Positions 23,884 to 32,180 of a stretch of DNA of 64,000 nucleotides are shown here, piece by piece. The position numbers were made by a program, and so were the translations under genes. This DNA comes from Kroppenstedtia sanguinis. Lineage in GTDB: Bacteria > Bacillota > Bacilli > Thermoactinomycetales > DSM-45169. The notes beneath the pieces were generated by a model that saw only the letters and a program-made list of their open reading frames with translations, had not been told where the DNA came from and searched no databases. Where the stretch lies: positions 127,848 to 191,847 of the forward strand of contig NZ_JBNPXF010000003.1 in assembly GCF_050433445.1 (NCBI RefSeq). Direction: 5' to 3'. Each line of letters opens with the position of its first letter. Positions within the stretch are counted from its first letter, which is position 1.

Positions 23884-26800
23884 TTGGACAACACGAAGAG
23901 AGTGCTCCGTTACTGGCAAAGAAGCGTGGAAGACGGGGATCGGTTGGATTTTCAGGAATCTCAGATCACCAATTACGTGGATCTTCCATATGAGGAGATT
24001 GCGGGGGGTCAGTTGTCTTCTTCTTCATTTGAGGCCGTGGAGAAAAAAGCAGATTGGAACCATAAGGGATCACTAGATGTGTTGATTTGCCCTTTTCCTT
24101 TGTTTCGTGAGAAAAAAGGAAAGAAAGGGGATCGGGATCGCCGCTTGTTTCCTTTAGTGATCCCAGCTCGGTTAGAGGAAGACGGGTCTTTGCACCCAAA
24201 TAAGGACAACCCTTCGTTTGTACCGAGAAAGTATCTAGAGCCTTTCGATCAGACTTACACTCCAGTTGTGGTGGGTCAATTAGCGGCATGGGAAGAATAT
24301 CGGAACAAGCATCCCCATCCGGAACAGGGAACGTGGGAAATGGTTTGGCGAGATGCGGAGCATCTGTTCAAAAAAGTGACCGGGAAAGCACCGGCACGAT
24401 TTGAACTAGAGGGGTACCATCGGTCTCCTCATGCAGTGGTTTGGTTTGGAAAGACGGCCAGTGCCGCCTATTACCACATCGCTAACTGCTACCATGACCT
24501 TTTGAAGGGAAAACAGCAGCACCCTGGGCTACTACAAACCTACACAGGAGCCAGGGAAAAACGAAGTCAGAACACGCTGGAAGAGCACGGTGACTATGGA
24601 ACCCGACATTACGGGCAGATGACGGACCAATATCCCCTCACTTCTTCCCAGCGGGAAACCCTTCACCATTTTTTTGCTTTGGAAGCAGGGGAGGTATTGG
24701 GAGTCAACGGACCGCCAGGTACGGGAAAGACGACCCTGATCCAAAGCGTGGTCTCCTCTCTGTGGATTGGACGGGCCTTGGATGGGAAGGAACCTCCGGT
24801 GATATTGGCTGCTTCCAGCAATAATCGTGCGATATTAAACATCCTGGATAGCTTTCAAAAAGCGGGGGCAACGGATCCGAAGGCAAAAGAGCTGTATCCA
24901 CTGGCTTCCCGTTGGATTCCTGGGGTGAACAGTTATGGTTTGTTTTGTGCCTCCAAGACCATGTTCGAGAAACAACAGCAAAAATATCCTTCTGTTCTCC
25001 GGCAAAGAACACGAGGGGGTCGGCGGGAGGAAATGATCGGGTTTGTCGCTGATTTGGAAAAGGAAAACCTGCAAAGTCAGGTGGATCATTTCCTTTATCG
25101 ATGTAGGCAATATTTTGGGGACTCCGTAACGGATTTGAACCAGGCGAAGCAACGGTTGCATCGCGAACTCTCCGATGTTTGCGAAACGATGGAGGACAGG
25201 ATTATCCAATTTCATGAACGGAAACGATTGCAAAAGCGCTTGGAAACGGAATTTCAATCCTGGGAGGGGTTGGAGCAAGCCATTGCCAAGGCAACCGTGG
25301 CAGAAGGGCAGTCCCGTGAAGAGCATCAGCGCCTGGAATCCCTTTATTCCGATTGGTTGAAGGATGTGAAAAACCGTTCCTTTCTGCATCCCTTTCTCGG
25401 ATTTCTGCAGTCGGTGGCTAATGAATCGTTTATGCGAGAAAAGAGAGTAGAGATGTCCTTCTCTTCATATAAAGATATAGCTGTAAGAGAGGAGTTGTCT
25501 CGAAGAGAGATCGAGGCACAAAAGAAGTACACCGAGCACAACCAACGACTTCACAAATTAATAGAGTTTCGGGACCGGATGGAAAAGCTGGAAGAGAAAT
25601 GGGTCGAGTGGAAGGAGAAGCATCGGTCTAAAAGTTCCCCGGAGGAGGACTGGTTCACTTATCTGGACACCCATTTGAGATACAAGGCTTTCCTATTGGC
25701 CACCCATTATTGGGAATCTCGTTGGCTCCAGGAGAGAACAGAAAGCCCTTCTGAGGAACAGGATGGAACAGGGTGGCGTCGATATGCCAAATTGACACCG
25801 TGTCTCGTGTCCACCTTGGCTTCTGCTCCAAATTTTTTTCGAAGTTTTCGGGACCCGGAGAATTATCTATACGGTTTCATCGATCTCCTTATTATCGATG
25901 AGGCAGGGCAAGTCACGCCTGAGCAGGCTGGACCCGTTTTTGCTTTGGCCGATCGAGCACTGGTGGTGGGGGATACGGAACAGCTACAGCCAATCCCGCG
26001 GGTCAATTCTACTGTTGATGAAGCCAACGTGAACCTGTTCGGTTTTTTATCTGAAGGGACAAGCTTTGACCATTTTAGCCAAAGCGGACTGGCTGTCTCG
26101 GACGGCAGTGTGATGAAGATCGCCCAGCGGGTGAGCCGGTTTGGAAAACCCGACGATTTAGGGGGAATGTGGCTGACCGATCATTACCGTTGCCGGGAGG
26201 ATATCATTCAATACTGCAACGATTTGTGCTATCAGGGGCGCCTGGTGCCGCGAACCAAGAATCCCGCTCCCGGTGAGGAAATATATAGGGACCTTCCCCG
26301 GATGGGGTACCTGCATGTGGTAGGTACAGCTGAACGTGTGGGAGGGAGTTGGGAAAACCAACAAGAGGCGGCAACCATCGCCTGGTGGATTCATCAGATG
26401 AAGGATGAATGGACGGGAGGAACCCGACGATTGGAGGATATCATCGCTGTCGTCACCCCTTTCCGCAAACAGGCCAACTTGATCAGCAGATATTTGAAAA
26501 ATGAGTATCAGATCGAGGGCCTGACTGTGGATACGGTGCATTCGTTGCAGGGTGCGGAAAAGGATATTATCCTTTTCTCCGCCACCTATGGAGGACCAAA
26601 TCACCGCAATCAGTCGTTGTTTTACGATAACACCCGCTATTTGCTAAATGTGGCAGTATCCCGGGCGAAGGAATCTTTTTTGGTCTTCGGGGATATGGAG
26701 GTGTTTGGGCGGATGAGCCACAAACCCTCTGGCAAGTTGAAACAGCGACTGCACCGATTGCCGCCGAGCAGAGCGGAGATTCCTGCAGAGCAGATTGAGG

Positions 26801-26952
26801 CCATGGTTGGCAGGATGAACAAAAGAATGGCCAAATCAGCCAAAGGAATTTCCAAAACTACTGTCATCAATCATGGCATCATCAATTACGCAGATAATCA
26901 ATCGAGGATCCAGATTGACAATATTGAACAGAAACCGAAGGGAGATATTTGA
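23884..26952 (+). CDS. DNA2/NAM7-like superfamily 1 helicase, accessory operon gene 1
   Basis: About 1020-residue P-loop NTPase of the AAA_11/AAA_12 (Upf1-like) helicase class. Walker A GPPGTGKTTLIQ is followed by a long coiled-coil-rich insertion (about 370-600). The C-terminal motor half has LLIIDEAGQ (Walker B), VVGDTEQLQP (motif III), MWLTDHYRCR, VDTVHSLQGAEKDIILFS (motif V) and NVAVSRAKESFLVFGD (motif VI). About 230 N-terminal residues are of unknown fold. The extreme C-terminus is an Asn-rich tail (INYADNQSRIQIDN) that resembles a motif in the next protein. TTG 23884 is preferred (AAGGGG ends at 23877); ATG 23878 directly abuts the ribosome site. The stop overlaps the next start. Confidence 0.85.
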   Translation: MDNTKRVLRYWQRSVEDGDRLDFQESQITNYVDLPYEEIAGGQLSSSSFEAVEKKADWNHKGSLDVLICPFPLFREKKGKKGDRDRRLFPLVIPARLEEDGSLHPNKDNPSFVPRKYLEPFDQTYTPVVVGQLAAWEEYRNKHPHPEQGTWEMVWRDAEHLFKKVTGKAPARFELEGYHRSPHAVVWFGKTASAAYYHIANCYHDLLKGKQQHPGLLQTYTGAREKRSQNTLEEHGDYGTRHYGQMTDQYPLTSSQRETLHHFFALEAGEVLGVNGPPGTGKTTLIQSVVSSLWIGRALDGKEPPVILAASSNNRAILNILDSFQKAGATDPKAKELYPLASRWIPGVNSYGLFCASKTMFEKQQQKYPSVLRQRTRGGRREEMIGFVADLEKENLQSQVDHFLYRCRQYFGDSVTDLNQAKQRLHRELSDVCETMEDRIIQFHERKRLQKRLETEFQSWEGLEQAIAKATVAEGQSREEHQRLESLYSDWLKDVKNRSFLHPFLGFLQSVANESFMREKRVEMSFSSYKDIAVREELSRREIEAQKKYTEHNQRLHKLIEFRDRMEKLEEKWVEWKEKHRSKSSPEEDWFTYLDTHLRYKAFLLATHYWESRWLQERTESPSEEQDGTGWRRYAKLTPCLVSTLASAPNFFRSFRDPENYLYGFIDLLIIDEAGQVTPEQAGPVFALADRALVVGDTEQLQPIPRVNSTVDEANVNLFGFLSEGTSFDHFSQSGLAVSDGSVMKIAQRVSRFGKPDDLGGMWLTDHYRCREDIIQYCNDLCYQGRLVPRTKNPAPGEEIYRDLPRMGYLHVVGTAERVGGSWENQQEAATIAWWIHQMKDEWTGGTRRLEDIIAVVTPFRKQANLISRYLKNEYQIEGLTVDTVHSLQGAEKDIILFSATYGGPNHRNQSLFYDNTRYLLNVAVSRAKESFLVFGDMEVFGRMSHKPSGKLKQRLHRLPPSRAEIPAEQIEAMVGRMNKRMAKSAKGISKTTVINHGIINYADNQSRIQIDNIEQKPKGDI

Positions 26953-27296
26953 TGACAGAAGAGAAGCACTCCGAACACGTGGTCTTTCATAATGCTTCTG
27001 GAAGTCAAGTCAACTTTGCCAATCATGGGTCTACCATCTACGTTTCTAATGGACAGGGAGACGAACTGGGCCGTCTGATTCAGGAACTCCGACAGTTATT
27101 GGCAGATACAGATCGGATTCCAGAAGAAGAAAAGGAATCAACCTATGAAATCTTAGAAATGATCCGCAAGGGAGGTCAGGAGGGGAAATCGCTCTCCAAT
27201 CTTCTGCTAGATCGCTTGCAAAAATGGCAAGCCGCCTTTGGTGCTACCTCAGCAGTGGGTCAGGTGATTTCGTCGGTGATGGACATGATTAAGTGA
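26952..27296 (+). CDS. Small adaptor-like protein of the helicase operon
   Basis: A 114-residue protein. The N-terminal 35 residues contain HVVFHNASGSQVNFANHG and STIYVSNG, a beta-rich Asn motif seen in small proteins associated with bacterial STAND/TIR conflict systems (family recollection, not searched). Helices follow (DELGRLIQELRQLL, EEEKESTYEILEMIRKG), then a C-terminal hydrophobic helix (SAVGQVISSVMDMI). It overlaps the helicase stop by one base (TGATG) with AAGGGAG as ribosome site, so tight stoichiometric coupling is expected. The biochemical role is unknown. Confidence 0.8.
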   Translation: MTEEKHSEHVVFHNASGSQVNFANHGSTIYVSNGQGDELGRLIQELRQLLADTDRIPEEEKESTYEILEMIRKGGQEGKSLSNLLLDRLQKWQAAFGATSAVGQVISSVMDMIK

Positions 27297-27481
27297 GCCA
27301 GGAAGACCGACCTTGGGAACAAGTTAACACCCTTTCATGGTTGCTTTCCCCTGTAATTTCATCACAGCTTGATGTTGGATCTCACCTGAGAATTGTGGGC
27401 TGGCAGCTCTCCGTAGAATGATCTGACCGTGGTAATAACGCAAAATGATCTATGTATTTACCTAAGGAGGAAACAGAGAGA

Positions 27482-28354
27482 ATGAGTAAAAGAGCATCTT
27501 TTTGGGGAATGATCGTCGTCTTTTTCCTCACTTCCTTTTTAACCCTTCATACTGACGTATCGGCGGCAGAAAAAGCGGATCCAGACCTGTCGGAGAAAGT
27601 GGAACAGCTGGAAAAAGAGATGAATCAGTTGAGTGCTAAAAACGACAGTTATGACTACCTCAAAGAAGAAACCAAGTCCTATCGGGAGTTTGTCGAGGGA
27701 GAATGGGATCGGTTTAATAATCTATTGCAATGGGTGCTCCCAATTGTGGTCACAGTCATTGGTGCTACTCTGATTTTTTTTGACGTAAAATCAATCAGAG
27801 ATATAAAAAAGCGAACGGAAGAGATCAACAATACCGTTAAAAAACAGTTGGATCAACATGTAGAAGAGGAATTGAACCGTGAAACGGAAAAAATGAGGAT
27901 CCGGATCAGGGATTTGGAGAATATTGTGAATCGGGAGTCCTGGTTGCGCAGTTCCAAAATTCTTGTCTTAGATCGGGGAAAGTTGAAAGAGATTATTTCG
28001 TCCTCACCCTTGAATCAGAAAAATGTGATCTATGACTCCCCATCTTCTCATCGTCTTCCTGATCTTCTCGAAAAAGGAGAGGTGGATATTATCGTATATG
28101 AGTATGGAAATGATTCGGAAAAACCAAGGGATGAGGATCTCAGCAGTCTATTGAAAATATTAAAGGTTCATTCCGAACAATCGGTTTCGATTCCTATCGT
28201 CATTTATACAGAGGGTAAACAAGTAGGGAAGACAGAGGTTCAAGAACTAAGTAAAAACTATCCATGGTACACATTTGCCAACAACCGGATTACTCTGGTG
28301 TCCAACACGTATGGTTTGACCCATGCTTATTATTCAGAGGCAAAGAAGGCGTAA
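27482..28354 (+). CDS. Membrane coiled-coil protein with C-terminal Rossmann-like domain
   Basis: A 290-residue protein. It has a signal peptide (WGMIVVFFLTSFLTLHTDVSAAEKA), an extracellular coiled coil (about 30-75, VEQLEKEMNQLSAK), one membrane span (QWVLPIVVTVIGATLIFF), a cytosolic coiled coil (about 115-160), and an alpha/beta domain. That domain shows alternating strands (KILVLDRGK, VDIIVYEYGN, SIPIVIYTEG, RITLVSN), like a receiver or NARF-type Rossmann fold. ATG 27482 is chosen for AAGGAGG upstream. It lies 185 bases after the adaptor gene with no terminator between, so it is probably the third gene of the operon. A sensor or membrane effector role is inferred. Confidence 0.78.
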   Translation: MSKRASFWGMIVVFFLTSFLTLHTDVSAAEKADPDLSEKVEQLEKEMNQLSAKNDSYDYLKEETKSYREFVEGEWDRFNNLLQWVLPIVVTVIGATLIFFDVKSIRDIKKRTEEINNTVKKQLDQHVEEELNRETEKMRIRIRDLENIVNRESWLRSSKILVLDRGKLKEIISSSPLNQKNVIYDSPSSHRLPDLLEKGEVDIIVYEYGNDSEKPRDEDLSSLLKILKVHSEQSVSIPIVIYTEGKQVGKTEVQELSKNYPWYTFANNRITLVSNTYGLTHAYYSEAKKA

Positions 28355-28486
28355 AAAAATTTTTTTCGGAGCCGGAAACAAAGAAGAGAATAACGAAGAG
28401 GGAGCCTGCAGTTCTGAGTAAGATGATATATTTCTGCACAGTCCAGAACACCCATTGTAGCTAAAAAATCACCCTTATAAATAATA

Positions 28487-28540
28487 CACCCACCGAACTT
28501 TTCGGTGGGTGGCCGAGCCTGCCATTAATGCAGGCTTTTT
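28487..28540 (+). terminator. Two consecutive terminator hairpins
   Basis: CACCCACCGAA / TTCGGTGGGTG (28487-28511) is followed by GCCTGC / GCAGGC (28517-28535) with five T. They end the helicase operon. Confidence 0.85.
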
Positions 28541-28578
28541 CTTTGAGTTTACCGATGGGTCCTATGAAAAAAGTCTAT

Positions 28579-30165
28579 TCATTGTCTGGGAAAGATCAGA
28601 ATCCCATCTCCAATGGGGCGTTCCCCGGTGGCGTCGGAGGGGTGGTTCACCATTTGCTGATGAATCGTCATCGTGGTGGAACCGCCACCGTCCAGGTTGA
28701 CCGCATCAGAGGCTCCTAGGGCTTTCATGAGCCGGGCACTTTCCTTAAAGCTAAGGCCAACACTGAAGCCCGGCTGTCTTCCATCCACGGTAACCAACAG
28801 GATTTTTCCATCCGGTGTCGTACCCGCCAGCGTCCGGGGATTGCGTTGAATCCCGAATCGGTAATAGAATTCGGGTTTTTCCTCCCAATGAAACCCTTCA
28901 GCGAAAGCAGTAATGTGGGTTTTCCCCCTCTGAAGCAGCCGGGGACCGCCGTTAATAATCCCTGTCTGCGGTTGCAAAGAGAGGTATTTCCTATCAGAAA
29001 ATATCTTGGTTTCCACTTTCAATCGGCTTTTGGGTTTGGCATGGGTTCGCAACCAGTTCGCAGCGTTCCCAGTCGCGGACAGTACAGATCCCTTTTCCGG
29101 AATAGAATTTCCCCGTGAATTGTAGGAATGCACCACCCGTCCCTTTTTATCCAATACGACCTCCCATCCGGTTCCTGGTTCGGTGACCTTACCGAAATCG
29201 GGGGTGAATTGGATCAATTCGCTCTCATCGGTACAGGTGAAATCGTGTTTGGGCAATTCCGTCGGCTGATCCCCACCAACGCCGCCGCATCCCCGGATCA
29301 AACCGGGCTTACGGTTGATGCCGTCCAGCTCACGTTGTGAACCGTCGGATGAAATGAGGGTTAGCTTAGTATTCAACTCCGCCACCTTGGCTTTTTTTCC
29401 GGAGGCGGGAAGGATCAAGGCGGTTCGCTTGTCAATCGCTTCGCTGATTAAGCGTCCCTTGATTGCGGAGATTCCCGACAGATCACCGGTGGTGCCGTCA
29501 TTTTCTCCTGTGACAAAATAGCCGCCGTTAATCCCTGCGAGGGCATGGGTGCGTAGCGACATGTCCGTCAAACGCTTCTTCCCAGGAACGATTCCCGTCC
29601 CTAGTTCCGGAAGAATACTTCCTTTAAAATGTTTGGGATCGATCTTCAGCATATGAATGTTCCAGGGACCGGTGGTGGGACTCCCGTTATCCCCTGTATA
29701 AACTACCCGCAGCCCGGAGTAACCCTTCGCCGCCAGTTTGGATTTAAAGGATTCGGCCTCCTGTGCACCGGAAAAATGTCCAACCTGGACGAGGTAGCCC
29801 AGGGGACCTTTCTTCAAGTCATCCGGTGCTCGTTCATCAATCCTTTGCACAGAGGGCTCATAGCCATCGAGTTCCAACCTGCGCGCGGTTTTCTCAGCTT
29901 CCGCTTTCGTAGATCGGAAAACCACGTCTACAGTGAAATAATCTTTTTCAGAGGATTCTCCCCGAAGGATATGGGTATGAGTCATACCGGGAGCCAAGAC
30001 AGTGGTCTTTCGTGTCTCATTTAGGTGGGGAAAGCCTAAGGGGAGAGGTTTACTTGATTCCCATTTTTGTTCATGGACAAGTGTCGAAGCCGAGACATGG
30101 AAGACGACGGAGAAACAGAGCAGAGCGACCAGACCGATAAAGGTCATCTGGTAACGAGTTTTCAT
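28579..30165 (-). CDS. Secreted phosphodiester glycosidase family protein with SPOR-like repeat
   Basis: A 528-residue protein with a signal peptide (MTFIGLVALLCFSVVFHVSA). A SPOR-like segment follows (about 75-165, FTVDVVFRSTKAEAE..., YLVQVGHFSGAQEAESF). The C-terminal half is a phosphodiester glycosidase (NAGPA, PF09992) domain with AGINGGYF, GIINGGPRLL, PRTLAGTTPDGKILLVTVDGRQ and SDAVNLDGGGSTTM. These domains hydrolyse sugar phosphodiesters; in Gram-positives the target may be a wall polymer modification (inference). It is the third protein in this window with a SPOR-type module. Confidence 0.87.
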   Translation of the reverse strand: MKTRYQMTFIGLVALLCFSVVFHVSASTLVHEQKWESSKPLPLGFPHLNETRKTTVLAPGMTHTHILRGESSEKDYFTVDVVFRSTKAEAEKTARRLELDGYEPSVQRIDERAPDDLKKGPLGYLVQVGHFSGAQEAESFKSKLAAKGYSGLRVVYTGDNGSPTTGPWNIHMLKIDPKHFKGSILPELGTGIVPGKKRLTDMSLRTHALAGINGGYFVTGENDGTTGDLSGISAIKGRLISEAIDKRTALILPASGKKAKVAELNTKLTLISSDGSQRELDGINRKPGLIRGCGGVGGDQPTELPKHDFTCTDESELIQFTPDFGKVTEPGTGWEVVLDKKGRVVHSYNSRGNSIPEKGSVLSATGNAANWLRTHAKPKSRLKVETKIFSDRKYLSLQPQTGIINGGPRLLQRGKTHITAFAEGFHWEEKPEFYYRFGIQRNPRTLAGTTPDGKILLVTVDGRQPGFSVGLSFKESARLMKALGASDAVNLDGGGSTTMTIHQQMVNHPSDATGERPIGDGILIFPRQ

Positions 30166-30425
30166 GGGAACCTCCTGACAGTTGAATATGTATGGATGGT
30201 TTCGTGATTTGCCGCTAATTCACCTGTAGATTAGCAGAATAGCATAAAGGGGATTTTGAGAATGGATGAAAGAAGGGTGAGAATAACAAGAAGTCATTTT
30301 AAGAAAAAATTCTCCGATGGAATACTTGAAAAGCGATCCAAAACCAAAAGATATGATGCGAATCACTGTATGAGGCGGTGGAAAAGGACAAGATGTACTT
30401 AAGCTGAACAAACAATAGCCCCAAC
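30166..30425. other. Intergenic, no gene seen
   Basis: AT-rich leader of the glycosidase gene (minus strand) up to the MITE-like element at 30426. No convincing open frame or hairpin was found. Confidence 0.4.
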
Positions 30426-30587
30426 TAGGGCTGTTGATTAACCATAAAGTGCCTATCGTAAAATATTGCTTGAGGGAACAGGGATGGTGGGAGGGCTACG
30501 ATCTCTTGCAAAGAGCGCAAAGGCGAATCAAAGTCCCACCAACCCGACCTTAGTTCCTGCCTAAAATATGGCTAATCAACACTCCTA
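30426..30587. mobile_element. MITE-like family-A element, copy 1
   Basis: 162 bp with inverted ends TAGGGCTGTTGATTAACC and GGCTAATCAACACTCCTA and the core GATCTCTTGCAAAGAGCGCA. It is flanked by a perfect 9-bp target duplication, AGCCCCAAC (30417-30425 and 30588-30596). It has no coding capacity. Confidence 0.9.
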
Positions 30588-30707
30588 AGCCCCAACCAAA
30601 GTTGTGATGACCAGATTTTGGGAGAGAAGGGGTTAAGCCGCAGATGGAAGCTGTCTAGTGTATTCAATTTCTCCTATCCATTTCGGAGGAGAGAGGGAGG
30701 TTGCAAA

Positions 30708-31661
30708 ATGGAAGGATCGATTACTGATGTACCGGGAATTCAGGTGGGTCAGGCGGAGGATCCTGAGGCACTCACCGGATGTACAGTGATCCGGATTCCC
30801 TCAGGTGCCGTGGCAGGTGTGGATGTCCGGGGATCTGCCCCTGGCACCCGGGAGACGGACCTGTTGCATCCGCTCAATCTGGTGGAACAGGTACATGCCG
30901 TCTGTTTGGCGGGAGGGAGCGCCTACGGATTGGAGTCTGCCACTGGAGTGATGCAGGTTCTGGAGGAGATGGGGGAAGGTCTGGATGTGGGGGTGGCGGT
31001 GGTTCCCATCGTTCCCGCTGCTGTTCTTTTCGATCTGGCCCTGGGCTCGGCTGAAGTGAGACCTGACTGTGCAATGGGAGCGGAAGCAGCCAGACGGGCC
31101 GGTCCCGGTCCGGTGAAGGAAGGAAACGTGGGTGCTGGGTGTGGGGCTTCTGTGGGGAAATTTTGCGGGATGGAAAGGGCTATGAAAAGTGGTCTGGGTT
31201 CCGCATTCCGGCGCATGGACAACGGATTGGCGGTGGGGGCGCTCGTCGCCGTCAATGCGGTGGGTGAGGTGAGGGACCCCCGCACTGGTGAGACGCTGGC
31301 AGGTACCCGGGATGGTCAGGGAGGGTTCCTGGATTATATCGGGTGTATGGGAGGAGGGAAGGCCGGGGAGTTAAGCACCAACACTACGATCGCGGTAGTG
31401 GCCAGCAATGCCAAGCTGACCAAGTCTCAGGCAAACAAGGTGGCTCAGATGGCCCATGATGGCTTGGCACGAACCATTTATCCCGTACACACGATGAACG
31501 ACGGGGACACTGTTTTCGCCTTGGCCACCGGGCAGGTGGAAACAGGGGTGGACTTGGTGGGCGCTCTGTCTGCGGAGATGCTGGCAGAGGCGGTGGTGCG
31601 GGCGGTAAAGTCATGCGATGGAGCAGGTGGACTGCCCTCCTATTCCGATGTTGGGGAGTGA
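30708..31661 (+). CDS. P1 family (DmpA/BapA-like) N-terminal-nucleophile peptidase
   Basis: A 317-residue DmpA-like hydrolase. Family pattern: ITDVPGIQVGQAEDP at the start, GCTVI, SAPGTRETDLL, VCLAGGSAYGLESATGV, and the autocleavage/nucleophile region ELSTNTTIAVVASNA. Such enzymes cleave N-terminal D- or beta-amino acids from peptides after self-processing; the substrate is unknown. The ATG at 30708 is set by GGGAGG (30695-30700); the longer GTG/TTG frame is not supported. Confidence 0.9.
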   Translation: MEGSITDVPGIQVGQAEDPEALTGCTVIRIPSGAVAGVDVRGSAPGTRETDLLHPLNLVEQVHAVCLAGGSAYGLESATGVMQVLEEMGEGLDVGVAVVPIVPAAVLFDLALGSAEVRPDCAMGAEAARRAGPGPVKEGNVGAGCGASVGKFCGMERAMKSGLGSAFRRMDNGLAVGALVAVNAVGEVRDPRTGETLAGTRDGQGGFLDYIGCMGGGKAGELSTNTTIAVVASNAKLTKSQANKVAQMAHDGLARTIYPVHTMNDGDTVFALATGQVETGVDLVGALSAEMLAEAVVRAVKSCDGAGGLPSYSDVGE

Positions 31662-31664
31662 AGG

Positions 31665-31925
31665 ATGTTAAAAGTGGATGAATGCGAGCTGATCATCCTG
31701 ACACAGGTGTTGATTATGCCCTCTGTGATTGCGATGGCTTGGGCTGTCCGCCTCATTCCACATCTTCCAAGGATCCTTTTTGCACGATTCCTTCTTTATT
31801 ACAGGAGATGCAGCGGGTCATTTTCTCCTGATAGGTGGAGGAATGCTGGGGAGCATGGACTGCGGAGTGGACAGCGCTCAGGATGCTTACTTCCCTTCAA
31901 CGACGACATCGTGATGTCCTGCTAA
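31665..31925 (+). pseudogene. Fossil fragment, possibly of a FixC-like flavoprotein
   Basis: One frame reads HDSFFITGDAAGHFLLIGGG then MLGSMDCGVDSAQDA, close to the FAD-binding end of FixC/geranylgeranyl-reductase-like oxidoreductases (GDAAG-x-G-x-GMD-x-A). Other frames of the same stretch look coding only in pieces, so this is a frame-disrupted remnant if it is real. Confidence 0.3.
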
Positions 31926-31964
31926 GGGCCACATATCCACCCCGCGGATGAATAGGGTTATATG

Positions 31965-32001
31965 GGGGAGGAGGTGGAGTGAACTCCACTTCTTCCCTTT
32001 T
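31965..32001 (+). terminator. Rho-independent terminator upstream of katA
   Basis: GGAGGTGGAGT pairs with ACTCCACTTCTTCC (some wobble) around a GA loop, followed by five T. Confidence 0.7.
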
Positions 32002-32096
32002 TGATGGAATCACACTCTCGAGTTTTTTTATGGATTCTGATTTGCGTCCGATGTTGAAGTAGCTCAACCTGGGTTGCAAGTGTACAAAAACGTTGT

Positions 32097-32111
32097 TTAT
32101 AACGATTATAA
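32097..32111 (+). promoter_or_regulatory. PerR box of the catalase gene
   Basis: TTATAACGATTATAA differs from the PerR consensus TTATAAT-N-ATTATAA at one position. It lies just upstream of the -35 box. Peroxide would inactivate PerR and release catalase expression. Confidence 0.85.
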
Positions 32112-32118
32112 TTTAGTA

Positions 32119-32146
32119 TTGATTTTCATATTGGCTGTATTATAAT
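32119..32146 (+). promoter_or_regulatory. Sigma-A promoter of katA
   Basis: TTGATT (32119-32124), 16-base spacer, TATAAT (32141-32146). A second, half-conserved PerR-type sequence (TTATAAT) overlaps the -10 box. Confidence 0.75.
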
Positions 32147-32180
32147 AAATGTAGAAAATAAGGAAGAGAGGGGATTATCA

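Noticed and set aside
28264..28330. TFANNRITLVSN in the membrane protein as a third full copy of the shared motif
   Set aside because: It may simply be a strand of the Rossmann-like domain; kept only as a weak addition to the two-protein observation.
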